Assembly (NCBI RefSeq): GCF_932526225.1
Contig: NC_064048.1
Location: 13,463,665-13,527,664, forward strand
DNA: 64,000 nt
Direction of reading: 5' to 3'
Source of the DNA: Nematostella vectensis
Lineage: Eukaryota; Cnidaria; Anthozoa; Actiniaria; Edwardsiidae
The position numbers and the translations under genes are program-made. Of this stretch, positions 9,938-23,954 are shown one piece after another (position 1 is the first letter of the stretch; each line of letters begins with the position of its first letter). The notes under the pieces were generated by a model. The model was given only the letters and a program-made list of their open reading frames with translations, was not told where the DNA came from and did no database searches.

Positions 9938-11936
9938 TATTTGGGCGTCTTGGGTCCCTTGGGGACTCGCCATGCGCACGGGCGCATCTCTTTTATTGTG
10001 TACATGACATCAAATTAGCGAAGAAAAAAGACGCTGTTTTGGTATCATGTGAAAAGCATAAAATAAATAGAAATAAAGACGTAAGGGGGGAGAATATTGA
10101 CATCTTCATATTAGAATATTGACAAAATCCGCAATTTTGTCTACGCTGACTAAGTAAAGCTGTATTTTACTTTAAAGGGGCAGCAGCATAGTACTGCTCA
10201 TGTCTGGAGTCAGTGTTTATTGTAGGCTTTTAAGTGTCAACAAACAGTTGAACTTTTTAAAAGCTGTCAATACCTTATTAAATATTATGCAATATTATAT
10301 TGAAAACTATGTTAATTGACAGTTTGTGGTCATTTTTTTTGTTTTGTTTAAAGTCTCCCACATGTACCAAAAGCTCATAAATCAGTATTAGAATTTCACT
10401 GAAGTTCATTGTGTCAGGGCTCTAGAGCTATTGAAAATCTCTTAAACATGACACTCCCCTTTAAAGGAAAGTAAAAAAAAATCAAAATTGTTGGTGGGGG
10501 TCTCTGTTGTGTTTTTTTTCTTTTTAGTTTTGTTCTATTATTATTATTATTATTTTCTTTTTTAGAGGGGGAGGGGAATTCAGCTAAAAATAGCCAAGGG
10601 TCAATTCAAGCAACTAGTACAAAAGATGTTTTTTTGCAGTCCTTTATTCAATATATTCAAGGTTATCATGCAATTCTGTTGTTTGACTGCATATACATAT
10701 TTTTTCTTTCTTTTCATTACAAGTGCTATATGTGTAAGTGGTGACCATAGCTATGATTACTATTATTTAGAATAATTTTTTACCTACTAACAGAAAACAA
10801 CTTGACTGCAAAACACTTACTGTAGGGCACTCGATATTAGGCATTACTTTCATGGGGATGTAAGGTTGAAATGTCAAAACCTTCATTAACCCGTGAACTA
10901 CGCCTTAGCGTATTACACTTTGTGGTGATCTGATTCTATTGTTCTTTTTTGTGTTTTACTAACTATTACCGTTTAACTATCACACTTTGTTTCACGGGTT
11001 AATGAAAACCACTCTAATTACTTACAGTAGTTCTTTTTTAATATTATCATTTACTTGTATGATTTAGATGAGCAATACATATTTCTTTATGGCTTTGTAG
11101 AGCTCATCTCGTTCCTCATAAATAACAAACAAAATGAAGTTTGTTCTTATTTTGGTGCAAAGGAATCTACAGTAGTTTTCTAATCAGATAATTGTTTTTC
11201 TTTTAACACTCACCTGTTATTTCAACAGCCTTACTTGAGTTTGCTTGTCTCAGAAATAGACCTTGCTTAATAAACAAAGACATGTTACAAACTTATTTAA
11301 TAATAGGTAACAACTGCAATATTGTATGAAGAGAGTGCCCCTCTCTTCCCCCTGCTATTGTTGAAATTATGCTCAATAAACTTTTACCTCTTCCCTCTCC
11401 ACCAGTTAAGCATTCTATGTATGCTTCCCTGTACAAAATGCACCCCTTCAAATAGAACATTAAAGTTCACATACTTGTTTACTTCCTCAAACTCTTTGCT
11501 TTGTGTTTTTTGTTAACTTCCTAGTAACAAATTGAATACTTATAATCAATAAATCCAGCAAGCTTATTTTGCAAACTCACTTTTTTTTTATTTTTGCGCA
11601 AAACCAATCAGGATTAGGGGGGTCAAGCACAAAGAAAGAAAACGAATAAAAAAAAAGCCCATTGGCCTGGGATCGAACCCGGTCTGAAGAACAAAACGGA
11701 AACCATGCATACGGATTACCCAATCGGTATGGCAGCGCAAGGCTTTTACGGAATGCTGTAAAGAACCCGAAGGCCCCAAGCACCGATATTTCCGAGCGAA
11801 TATGCTGTACAACACTCTTGCAAGGTTATCCCAACCCGCGCATGAATGGGGAGGACAATAACCAGGATCCCAGGGCTGTAATACGGTTACGCCACGCACA
11901 GCTCGCCGAGATTGTGGATGACAAAAAATAGAGGTC
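9938..11936 (+). repeat. Repeat unit U6 (long form, 1,999 bp)
   Basis: Private changes are actgctcatgtc near 10195, aaatattatgc near 10281, catatacatat near 10690 and catggggatg near 10852. It starts as long form but its 3' half follows the U4/U5-type subfamily, so it looks mosaic. Confidence 0.95.
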
Positions 11937-13903
11937 TATTTGGGCGTCTTGGGTCCCTTGGGGACTCGCCATGCGCACGGGCGCATCTCTTTTATTGTGT
12001 ACATGACATCGAATTAGCGAAGAAAAAAGACGCTGTTTTGGTATCATGTGAAAAGCATAAAATAAATTGAAATAAAATATCGACAAATATCGGCAATTTT
12101 GTCTACGCTGACTAAGTAAAGCTGTATTTTACTTTAAAGGGGCAGCAGCATAGTACTGCGCATGTCTGGAGTCAGTGTTTATTGTAGGCTTTTAAGTGTC
12201 AACAAACAGTTGAACTTTTTAAAAGCTGTCAATACCTTATTAAATAATATACAATATTATATTGAAAACTATGTTAATTGACAGTTTGTGGTCATTTTTT
12301 TTGTTTTGTTTAAAGTCTCCCACATGTACCAAAAGCTCATAAGTCAGTATTAGAATTTCACTGAAGTTCATTGTGTCAGGGCTCTAGAGCTATTGAAAAT
12401 CTCTTAAACATGACACTCCCCTTTAAAGGAAAGTAAAAAAAAATCAAAATTGTTGGTGGGGGTCTCTGTTGTGTTTTTTTTCTTTTTAGTTTTGTTCTAT
12501 TATTATTATTATTTTTTTTTTCTTTTTTAGAGGGGGAGGGGAATTCAGCTAAAAATAGCCAAGGGTCAATTCAAGCAACTAGTACAAAAGATGTTTTTTT
12601 GCAGTCCTTTATTCAATATATTCAAGGTTATCATGCAATTCTGTTGTTTGACTGCATATATATATTTTTTCTTTCTTTTCATTACAAGTGCTATATGTGT
12701 AAGTGGTGACCATAGCTATGATTACTATTATTTAGAATAATTTTTTACCTAGTAACAGAAAACAACTTGACTGCAAAACACTTACTGTAGGGCACTCGAT
12801 ATTAGGCATTACTTTCATGTGGATGTAAGGTTGAAATGTCAAAACCTTCATTAACCCGTGAACTACGCCTTAGCGTATTACACTTTGTGGTGATCTGATT
12901 CTATTGTTCTTTTTTGTGTTTTACTAACTATTACCGTTTAACTATCACACTTTGTTTCACGGGTTAATGAAAACCACTCTAATTACTTACAGTAGTTCTT
13001 TTTTAATATTATCATTTACTTGTATGATTTAGATGAGCAATACATATTTCTTTATGGCTTTGTAGAGCTCATCTCGTTCCTCATAAATAACAAACAAAAT
13101 GAAGTTTGTTCTTATTTTGGTGCAAAGGAATCTACAGTAGTTTTCTAATCAGATAATTGTTTTTCTTTTAACACTCACCTGTTATTTCAACAGCCTTACT
13201 TGAGTTTGCTTGTCTCAGAAATAGACCTTGCTTAATAAACAAAGACATGTTACAAACTTATTTAATAATAGGTAACAACTGCAATATTGTATGAAGAGAG
13301 TGCCCCTCTCTTCCCCCTGCTATTGTTAAAATTATGCTCAAAAAACTTTTACCTCTTCCCTCTCCACCAGTTAAGCATTCTATGTATGCTTCCCTGTACA
13401 AAATGCACCCCTTCAAATAGAACATTAAAGTTCACATACTTGTTTACTTCCTCAAACTCTTTGCTTTGTGTTTTTTGTTAACTTCCTAGGAACAAATTGA
13501 ATACATATAATCAATAAATCCAGCAAGCTTATTTTGCAAACTCACTTTTTTTTTATTTTTGCGCAAAACCAATCAGGATTAAGGGGGTCAAGCACAAAGA
13601 AAAAAAACGAATTAAAAAAAAAAGCCCATTGGCCTGGGATCGAACCCGGTCTGAAGAACAAAACGGAAACCATACATACGGATTACCCAATCGGTATGGC
13701 AGCACAAGGCTTTTACGGAAGGCTGTAAAGAACCCGAAGGCCCCAAGCACCGATATTTCCGAGCGAATATGCTGTACAACACTCTTGCAAGGTTATCCCA
13801 ACCCGCGCATGAATGGGGAGGACAATAACCAGGATCCCAGGGCTGTAATACGGTTACGCCACGCACAGCTCGACGAGATTGTGGGTTTCAAAAAATAGAG
13901 GTC
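11937..13903 (+). repeat. Repeat unit U7 (short form, 1,967 bp)
   Basis: Carries aatatacaatatt near 12246, a long T tract after (ATT)n near 12510, cctagtaacag near 12750, gttaaaattatgctcaaaaaac near 13326 and a core ending gacgagattgtgggtttc. It is close to U5 except for these private changes. Confidence 0.95.
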
Positions 13904-15904
13904 TATTTGGGCGTCTTGGGTCCCTTGGGGACTCGCCATGCGCACGGGCGCATCTCTTTTATTGTGTACATGACATCAAATTAGCGAAGAAAAAAGACGC
14001 TGTTTTGGTATCATGTGAAAAGCATAAAATAAATAGAAATAAAGACGTAAGGGGGGAGAATATTGACATCTTCATATTAGAATATTGACAAAATCCGCAA
14101 TTTTGTCTACGCTGACTAAGTAAAGCTGTATTTTACTTTAAAGGGGCAGCAGCATAGTACTGCGCATGTCTGGAGTCAGTGATTATTGTAGGCTTTTAAG
14201 TGTCAACAAACAGTTGAACTTTTTAAAAGCTGTTAATACCTTATTAAATAATATGCAATATTATATTGAAAACTATGTTAATTGACAGTTTGTGGTCATT
14301 TTTTTGTTTTGTTTAAAGTCCCCACATGTACCAAAAGCTCATAAGTCAGTATTAGAATTGCACTGAAGTTCATTGTGTCAGAGTTCTAGAGCTATTGCAA
14401 ATCTCTTAACCATGACACTCCCCTTTAAAGGAAAGTAAAAAAAAAAATCAAAATTGTTGGTGGGGGTCTCTGTTGTGTTTTTTTTCTTTTTAGTTTTGTT
14501 CTATTATTATTATTATTTTCTTTTTTAGAGGGGGAGGGGAATTCAGCTAAAAATAGCCAAGGGTCAATTCAAGCAACTAGTACAAAAGATGTTTTTTTGC
14601 AGTCCTTTATTCAATATATTCAAGGTTATCATGCAATTCTGTTGTTTGATTGCATATATATATATTTTTTTCTTTCTTTTCATTACAAGTTCTATATGTG
14701 TAAGTGGTGACCATAGCTATGATTACTATTATTTAGAATATTTTTTTACCTACTAACAGAAAACAACTTGACTGCAAAACACTTACTGTTGGGCACTCGA
14801 TATTAGGCATTACTTTCATGTGGATGTAAGGTTGAAATGTCAAAACCTTCATTAACCCGTGAACTACGCCTTAGCGTATAACACTTTGTGGTGATCTGAT
14901 TCTATTGTTCTTTTTTGTGTTTTACTAACTATTACCGTTTAACTATCACACTTTGTTTCACGGGTTAATGAAAACCACTCTAATTACTTACAGTAGTTCT
15001 TTTTTAATATTATCATTTACTTGTATAATTTAGATGAGAAATACATATTTCTTTATGGCTTTATAGAGCTCATCTCGTTCCTCATAAATAACAAACAAAA
15101 TGAAGTTTGTTCTTATTTTGGTGCAAAGGAATCTACAGTAGTTTTCTAATCAGATAATTGTTTTTCCTTTAACACTCACCTGTTATTTCAACAGCCTTAC
15201 TTGAGTTTGCTTGTTTCAGAAATAGACCTTGCTTAATAAACAAAGACATGTTACAAACTTATTTAATAATAGCTAACAACTGCAATATTGTATGAAGAGA
15301 GTGCCACTCTCTTCCCCCTGCTATTGTTGAAATTATGCTCAATAAACTTTTACCTCTTTCCTCTCCACCAGTTAAGCATTCTATGTATGCTTCCCTGTAC
15401 AAAATGCACCCCTTCAAATAGAACATTAAAGTTCACATACTTGTTTACTTCCTCAAACTCTTTGCTTTGTGTTTTTTGTTAACTTCCTAGGAACAAATTG
15501 AATACATATAATCAATAAATCCAGCAAGCTTATTTAGCAAACTCACTTTTTTTTTATTTTTGCGCAAAACCAATCAGGATTAGGGGGGTCAAGCACAAAG
15601 AAAAAAAACGAATTAAAAAAAAAAGCCCATTGGCCTGGGATCGAACCCGGTCTGAAGAACAAAACGGAAATCATACATACGGATTACCCAATCGGTATGG
15701 CAGCACAAGGCTTTTACGGAAGGCTGTAAAGAACCCGAAGGCCCCAAGCACCGATATTTCCGAGCGAATATGCTGTACAACACTCTTGCAAGGTTATCCC
15801 AACCCGCGCATTAATGGGGAGGACAATAACCAGGATCCCAGGCCTGTAATACGGTTACGCCACGCACAGCTCGCCGAGATTGTGGATGACAAAAAATAGA
15901 GGTC
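13904..15904 (+). repeat. Repeat unit U8 (long form, 2,001 bp)
   Basis: Marked by agaattgcactg near 14354, ctgttgggcac near 14787, gtataacactttg near 14877, agatgagaaat near 15032, aatagctaac near 15268, gtgccactctc near 15301 and tttagcaaac near 15534. Most of these markers return in U15 and U17. Confidence 0.95.
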
Positions 15905-17905
15905 TATTTGGGCGTCTTGGGTCCCTTGGGGACTCGCCATGCGCACGGGCGCATCTCTTTTATTGTGTACATGACATCAAATTAGCGAAGAAAAAAGACG
16001 CTGTTTTGGTATCATGTGAAAAGCATAAAATAAATAGAAATAAAGACGTAAGGGGGGAGAATATTGACATCTTCATATTAGAATATTGACAAAATCCGCA
16101 ATTTTGTCTACGCTGACTAAGTAAAGCTGTATTTTACTTTAAAGGGGCAGCAGCATAGTACTGCGCATGTCTGGAGTCAGTGATTATTGTAGGCTTTTAA
16201 GTGTCAACAAACAGTTGAACTTTTTAAAAGCTGTTAATACCTTATTAAATAATATGCAATATTATATTGAAAACTATGTTAATTGACAGTTTGTGGTCAT
16301 TTTTTTGTTTTGTTTAAAGTCCCAACATGTACCAAAAGCTCATAAGTCAGTATTAGAATTTCACTGAAGTTCATTGTGTCAGAGCTCTAGAGCTATTGCA
16401 AATCTCTTAACCATGACACTCCCCTTTTAAAGAAAAGTAAAAAAAAATCGAAATTGTTGGTGGGGGTCTCTGTTGTGTTTGTTTTCTTTTTAGTTTTGTT
16501 CTATTATTATTATTATTATTTTCTTTTTTAGAGGGGGAGGGGAATTCAGCTAAAAAGAGTCAAGGGTCAATTCAAGCAACTAGTACAAAAGATGTTTTTT
16601 TGCAGTCCTTTATTCAATATATTCAAGGTTATCATGCAATTCTGTTGTTTGATTGCATATATATATATTTTTTTCTTTCTTTTCATTACAAGTTCTATAT
16701 GTGTAAGTGGTGACCATAGCTATGATTACTATTATTTAGAATATTTTTTTACCTACTAACAGAAAACAACTTGACTGCAAAACACTTACTGTTGGGCACT
16801 CGATATTAGGCATTACTTTCATGTGGATGTAAGGTTGAAATGTCAAAACCTTCATTAACCCGTGAACTACGCCTTAGCGTATTACACTTTGTGGTGATCT
16901 GATTCTATTGTTCTTTTTTGTGTTTTACTAACTATTACCGTTTAACTATCACACTTTGTTTCACGGGTTAATGAAAACCACTCTAATTACTTACAGTAGT
17001 TCTTTTTTAATATTATCATTTACTTGTATAATTTAGATGAGCAATACATATTTCTTTATGGCTTTGTAGAGCTCATCTCGTTCCTCATAAATAACAAACA
17101 AAATGAAGTTTGTTCTTATTTTGGTGCAAAGGAATCTACAGTAGTTTTCTAATCAGATAATTGTTTTTCTTTTAACACTCACCTGTTATTTCAACAGCCT
17201 TACTTGAGTTTGCTTGTCTCAGGAATAGACCTTGCTTAATAAACAAAGACATGTTACAAACTTATTTAATAATAGGTAACAACTGCAATATTGTATGAAG
17301 AGAGTGCCCCTCTCTTCCCCCTGCTATTGTTGACATTATGCTCAATAAACTTTTACCTCTTCCCTCTCCACCAGTTAAGCATTCTATGTATGCTTCCCTG
17401 TACAAAATGCACCCCTTCAAATAGAACATTAAAGTTCACATACTTGTTTACTTCCTCAAACTCTTTGCTTTGTGTTTTTTGTTAACTTCCTAGGAACAAA
17501 TTGAATACATATAATAAATAAATCCAGCAAGCTTATTTTGCAAACTCACTTTTTTTTTATTTTTGCGCAAAACCAATCAGGATTAGGGGGGTCAAGCACA
17601 AAGAAAGAAAACGAATAAAAAAAAAGCCCATTGGCCTGGGATCGAACCCGGTCTGAAGAACAAAACGGAAACCATGCATACGGATTACCCAATCGGTATG
17701 GCAGCGCAAGGCTTTTACGGAAGGCTGTAAAGAACCCGAAGGCCCCAAGCACCGATATTTCCGAGCGAATATGCTGTACAACACTCTTGCAAGGTTATCC
17801 CAACCCGCGCATTAATGGGGAGGACAATAACCAGGATCCCAGGCCTGTAATACGGTTACGCCACGCACAGCTCGCCGAGATTGTGGATGACAAAAAATAG
17901 AGGTC
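15905..17905 (+). repeat. Repeat unit U9 (long form, 2,001 bp)
   Basis: Marked by gtcccaacatg near 16320, aaaaagagtcaagg near 16553, ctgttgggcac near 16790 and tctcaggaatag near 17217. The last three return together in U16. A 12-bp palindrome, agctctagagct, is intact at 16383-16394. Confidence 0.95.
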
Positions 17906-19906
17906 TATTTGGGTGTCTTGGGTCCCTTGGGGACTCGCCATGCGCACGGGCGCATCTCTTTTATTGTGTACATGACATCAAATTAGCGAAGAAAAAAGAC
18001 GCTGTTTTGGTATCATGTGAAAAGCATAAAATAAATAGAAATAAAGACGTAAGGGGGGAGAATATTGACATCTTCATATTAGAATATTGACAAAATCCGC
18101 AATTTTGTCTACGCTGACTAAGTAAAGCTGTATTTTACTTTAAAGGGGCAGCAGCATAGTACTGCGCATGTCTGGAGTCAGTGATTATTGTAGGCTTTTA
18201 AGTGTCAACAAACAGTTGAACTTTTTAAAAGCTGTTAATACCTTATTAAATAATATGCAATATTATATTGAAAACTATGTTAATTGACAGTTTGTGGTCA
18301 TTTTTTTGTTTTGTTTAAAGTCCCCACATGTACCAAAAGCTCATAAGTCAGTATTAGAATTTCAATGAAGTTCATTGTGTCAGAGCTCTAGAGCTATTGC
18401 AAATCTCTTAACCATGACACTCCCCTTTTAAAGGAAAGTAAAAAAAATCGAAATTGTTGGTGGGGGTCTCTGTTGTGTTTGTTTTCTTTTTAGTTTTGTT
18501 CTATTATTATTATTATTATTTTCTTTTTTAGAGGGGGAGGGGAATTCAGCTAAAAAGAGCCAAGGGTCAATTCAAGCAACTAGTACAAAAGATGTTTTTT
18601 TGCAGTCCTTTATTCAATATATTCAAGGTTATCATGCAATTCTTTTGTTTGATTGCATATATATATATTTTTTTTCTTTCTTTTCATTACAAGTTCTATA
18701 TGTGTAAGTGGTGACCATAGCTATGATTACTATTATTTAGAATATTTTTTTACCTACTAACAGAAAACAACTTGACTGCAAAACACTTACTGTAGGGCAC
18801 TCGATATTAGGCATTACTTTCATGTGGATGTAAGGTTGAAATGTCAAAACCTTCATTAACCCGTGAACTACGCCTTAGCGTATTACACTTTGTGGTGATC
18901 TGATTCTATTGTTCTTTTTTGTGTTTTACTAACTATTACCGTTTAACTATCACACTTTGTTTCACGGGTTAATGAAAACCACTCTAATTACTTACAGTAG
19001 TTCTTTTTTAATATTATCATTTACTTGTATAATTTAGATGAGCAATACATATTTCTTTATGGCTTTGTAGAGCTCATCTCGTTCCTCATAAATAACAAAC
19101 AAAATGAAGTTTGTTCTTATTTTGGTGCAAAGGAATCTACAGTAGTTTTCTAATCAGATAATTGTTTTTCTTTTAACACTCACCTGTTATTTCAACAGCC
19201 TTACTTGAGTTTGCTTGTCTCAGAAATAGACCTTGCTTAATAAACAAAGACATGTTACAAACTTATTTAATAATAGGTAACAACTGCAATATTGTATGAA
19301 GAGAGTGCCCCTCTCTTCACCCTGCTATTGTTAAAATTATGCTCAATAAACTTTTACCTCTTCCCTCTCCACCAGTTAAGCATTCTATGTATGCTTCCCT
19401 GTACAAAATGCACCCCTTCAAATAGAACATTAAAGTTCACATACTTGTTTACTTCCTCAAACTCTTTGCTTTGTGTTTTTTGTAAACTTCCTAGGAACAA
19501 ATTGAATACATATAATAAATAAATCCAGCAAGCTTATTTTGCAAACTCACTTTTTTTTTATTTTTGCGCAAAACCAATCAGGATTAGGGGGGTCAAGCAC
19601 AAAGAAAGAAAACGAATAAAAAAAAAGCCCATTGGCCTGGGATCGAACCCGGTCTGAAGAACAAAACGGAAACCATGCATACGGATTACCCAATCGGTAT
19701 GGCAGCGCAAGGCTTTTACGGAATGCTGTAAAGAACCCGAAGGCCCCAAGCACCGATATTTCCGAGCGAATATGCTGTACAACACTCTTGCAAGGTTATC
19801 CCAACCCGCGCATTAATGGGGAGGACAATAACCAGGATCCCAGGCCTGTAATACGGTTACGCCACGCACAGCTCGCCGAGATTGTGGATGACAAAAAATA
19901 GAGGTC
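17906..19906 (+). repeat. Repeat unit U10 (long form, 2,001 bp)
   Basis: Opens with tatttgggtgtc, shared only with U17. It also has tttcaatgaag near 18360, aaaaagagccaagg near 18553 and ttttgtaaacttc near 19479. The gagcc and gtaaacttc variants are shared with U19. Confidence 0.95.
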
Positions 19907-21951
19907 TATTTGGGCGTCTTGGGTCCCTTGGGGACTCGCCATGCGCACGGGCGCATCTCTTTTATTGTGTACATGACATCGAATTAGCGAAGAAAAAAGA
20001 CGCTGTTTTGGTATCATGTGAAAAGCATAAAATAAATTGAAATAAAATATCGACAAATATCGGCAATTTTGTCTACGCTGACTAAGTAAAGCTGTATTTT
20101 ACTTTAAAGGGGCAGCAGCATAGTACTGCGCATGTCTGGAGTCAGTTTTTATTGTAGGCTTTTAAGTGTCAACAAACAGTTGAACTTTTTAAAAGCTGTC
20201 AATACCTTATTAAATAATATGCAATATTATAATGAAAACTATGTTAATTGACAGTTTGTGGTCATTTTTTTTGTTTTGTTTAAAGTCTCCCACATGTACC
20301 AAAAGCTCATAAGTCAGTATTAGAATTTCACTGAAGTTCATTGTGTCAGGGCTCTAGAGCTATTGCAAATCTCTTAAACATGACACTCCCCTTTAAAGGA
20401 AAGTAAAAAAAAATCAAAATTGTTGTTGGGGGTCTCTGTTGTGTTTTTTTTCTTTTTAGTTTTGTTCTATTATTATTATTATTATTTTCTTTTTTAGAGG
20501 GGGAGGGGAATTCAGCTAAAAATAGCCAAGAGTCAATTCAAGCAACTAGTACAAAAGATGTTTTTTTGCAGTCCTTTATTCAATATATTCAAGGTTATCA
20601 TGCAATTCTGTTGTTTGACTGCATATATATATATTTTTTCTTTCTTTTCATTACAAGTTCTATATGTGTAAGTGGTGACCATAGCTATGATTACTATTAT
20701 TTAGTATTATTTTTTACCTACTAAAAGAAAACAACTTGACTGCAAAACACTTACTGTAGGGCACTCAATATTAGGCATTACTTTCATGTGGATGTAAGGT
20801 TGAAATGTCAAAACCTTCATTAACCCGTGAACTACGCTTTAGCGTATTACACTTTGTGGTGATCTGATTCTATTGTTCTTTTTTGTGTTTTTTTCTAACT
20901 ATTACCGTGAACTACGCTTTAGCGTATTACACTTTGTGGTGATCTGATTCTATTGTTCTTTTTTGTGTTTTTTTCTAACTATTACCGTTTAACTATCACA
21001 CTTTGTTTCACGGGTTAATGAAAACCACTCTAATTACTTACAGTAGTTCTTTTTTAATATTATCATTTACTTGTATAATTTAGATGAGCAATACATATTT
21101 CTTTATGGCTTTGTAGAGCTCATCTCGTTCCTCATAAATAACAAACAAAATGAAGTTTGTTCTTATTTTGGTGCAAAGGAATCTACAGTAGTTTTCTAAT
21201 CAGATAATTGTTTTTTAACACTTACCTGTTATTTCAACAGCTCTTACTTGAGTTTGCTTGTCTCAGAAATAGACCTTGCTTAATAAACAAAGACATGTTA
21301 CAAACTTATTTAATAATAGGTAACAACTGCAATATTGTATGAAGAGAGTGCCCCTCTCTTCCCCCTACTATTGTTGACATTATGCTCAATAAACTGTTAC
21401 CTCTCCCCTCTCCACCAGTTAAGCATTCTATGTATGCTTTCCTGTACAAAATGCACCCCTTCAAATAGAACATTAAAGTTCACATACTTGTTTACTTCCT
21501 CAAACTCTTTGCTTTGTGTTTTTTGTTAACTTCCTAGGAACAAATTGAATACATATAATCAATAAATCCAGCAAGCTTATTTTGCAAACTCACTTTTTTT
21601 TATTATTTTTGCGCAAACCCAATCAGGATTAGGGGGGTCAAGCACAAAGAAAGAAAACGAATAAAGAAAAAGCCCATTGGCCTTGGATCGAACCCGGTCT
21701 GAAGAACAAAACGGAAACCATACATACGGATTACCCAATCGGTATGGCAGCACAAGGCTTTTACGGAAGGCTGTAAAGAACCCGAAGGCCCCAAGCACCG
21801 ATATTTCCGAGCGAATATGCTGTACAACACTCTTGCAAGGTTATCCCAACCCGCGCATTAATGGGGAGGACAATAACCAGGATCCCAGGCCTGTAATACT
21901 GTTACGCCACGCACAGCTCGCCGAGATTGTGGATGACAAAAAATAGAGGTC
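19907..21951 (+). repeat. Repeat unit U11 (short form with 80-bp duplication, 2,045 bp)
   Basis: It combines the 37-bp shorter state with an internal 80-bp tandem duplication. Other markers are gttgttgggggtc near 20422, gcactcaatatt near 20761, aatactgttacg near 21895 and a B box changed to tggatcgaacc. Apart from the B-box change, these markers return in U20. Confidence 0.95.
20826..20985 (+). repeat. 80-bp internal tandem duplication in U11
   Basis: Two copies, 20826-20905 and 20906-20985, each begin cgtgaactacg and end in ctaactattac. A third start, cgttta, follows at 20986. The duplicated stretch lies in the fold-back spacer and repeats the acgctttagcgt palindrome. Both copies read gtgtttttttcta where normal units have gtgttttacta. 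Confidence 0.95.
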
Positions 21952-23954
21952 TATTTGGGCGTCTTGGGTCCCTTGGGGACTCGCCATGCGCACGGGCGCA
22001 TCTCTTTTATTGTGTACATGACATCAAATTAGCGAAGAAAAAAGACGCTGTTTTGGTATCATGTGAAAAGCATAAAATAAATAGAAATAAAGACGTCAGG
22101 GGGGAGAATATTGACATATTTATATTAGAATATTGACAAAATCCGCAATTTTGTCTACGCTGACTAAGTAAAGCTGTATTTTACTTTAAAGGGGCAGCAG
22201 CATAGTACTGCGCATGTCTGGAGTCAATGATTATTGTAGGCTTTTAAGTGTCTACAAACAGTTGAACTTTTTAAAAGCTGTCAACACCTTATTAAATAAT
22301 ATGCAATATTATATTGAAAACTATGTTAATGGACAGTTTGTGGTCATTTTTTTTGTTTTGTTTAAAGTCCCCACATGTACCAAAAGCTCATAAGTCAGTA
22401 TTAGAATTTCACTTAAGTTCATTGTGTCAGAGCTCTAGAGCTATTGCAAATCTCTTAACCATGACACTCCCCTTTTAAAGAAAAGTAAAAAAAATCGAAA
22501 TTGTTGGTGGGGGTCTCTGTTGTGTTTGTTTTCTTTTTAGTTTTGTTCTATTATTATTATTATTATTTTCTTTTTTAGAGGGGGAGGGGAATTCAGCTAA
22601 AAAGAGCCAAGGGTCAATTCAAGCAACTAGTACAAAAGATGTTTTTTTGCAGTCCTTTATTCAATATATTCAAGGTTATCATGCAATTCTGTTGTTTGAT
22701 TGCATATATATATATATTTTTTTCTTTCTTTTCATTACAAGTCCTATATGTGTAAGTGGTGACCATAGCTATGATTACTATTATTTAGAATATTTTTTTA
22801 CCTACTAACAGAAAACAACTTGACTGCAAAACACTTACTGTAGGGCACTCGATATTAGGCATTACTTTCATGTGGATGTAAGGTTGAAATGTCAAAACCT
22901 TCATTAACCCGTGAACTACGCCTTAGCGTATTACACTTTGTGGTGATCTGATTCTATTGTTCTTTTTTGTGTTTTACTAACTATTACCGTTTAACTATCA
23001 CACTTTGTTTCACGGGTTAATGAAAACCACTCTAATTACTTACAGTAGTTCTTTTTTAATATTATCATTTACTTGTATAATTTAGATGAGCAATACATAT
23101 TTCTTTATGGCTTTGTAGAGCTCATCTCGTTCCTCATAAATAACAAACAAAATGAAGTTTGTTCTTATTTTGGTGCAAAGGAATCTACAGTAGTTTTCTA
23201 ATCAGATAATTGTTTTTCTTTTAACACTCACCTGTTATTTCAACAGCCTTACTTGAGTTTGCTTGTCTCAGAAATAGACCTTGCTTAATAAACAAAGACA
23301 TGTTACAAACTTATTTAATAATAGGTAACAACTGCAATATTGTATGAAGAGAGTGCCCCTCTCTTCCCCCTGCTATTGTTGAAATTATGCTCAATAAACT
23401 TTTACCTCTTCCCTCTCCACCAGTTAAGCATTCTATGTATGCTTCCCTGTACAAAATGCACCCCTTCAAATAGAACATTAAAGTTCACATACTTGTTTAC
23501 TTCCTCAAACTCTTTGCTTTGTGTTTTTTGTTAACTTCCTAGGAACAAATTGAATACATATAATAAATAAATCCAGCAAGCTTATTTTGCAAACTCACTT
23601 TTTTTTTATTTTTGCGCAAAACCAATCAGGATTAGGGGGGTCAAGCACAAAGAAAGAAAACGAATAAAAAAAAAGCCCATTGGCCTGGGATCGAACCCGG
23701 TCTGAAGAACAAAACGGAAACCATGCATACGGATTACCCAATCGGTATGGCAGCGCAAGGCTTTTACGGAATGCTGTAAAGAACCCGAAGGCCCCAAGCA
23801 CCGATATTTCCGAGCGAATATGCTGTACAACACTCTTGCAAGGTTATCCCAACCCGCGCATTAATGGGGAGGACAATAACCAGGATCCCAGGCCTGTAAT
23901 ACGGTTACGCCACGCACAGCTCGCCGAGATTGTGGATGACAAAAAATAGAGGTC
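21952..23954 (+). repeat. Repeat unit U12 (long form, 2,003 bp)
   Basis: Marked by gacgtcagg near 22092, gacatatttatatt near 22112, gagtcaatg near 22221, gtgtctacaaac near 22248, ttaatggacag near 22326 and cacttaagttc near 22411. The gacatattta, gtgtctac and ttaatggac variants are shared with U21; the last two are also in U22 and U23. Confidence 0.95.
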
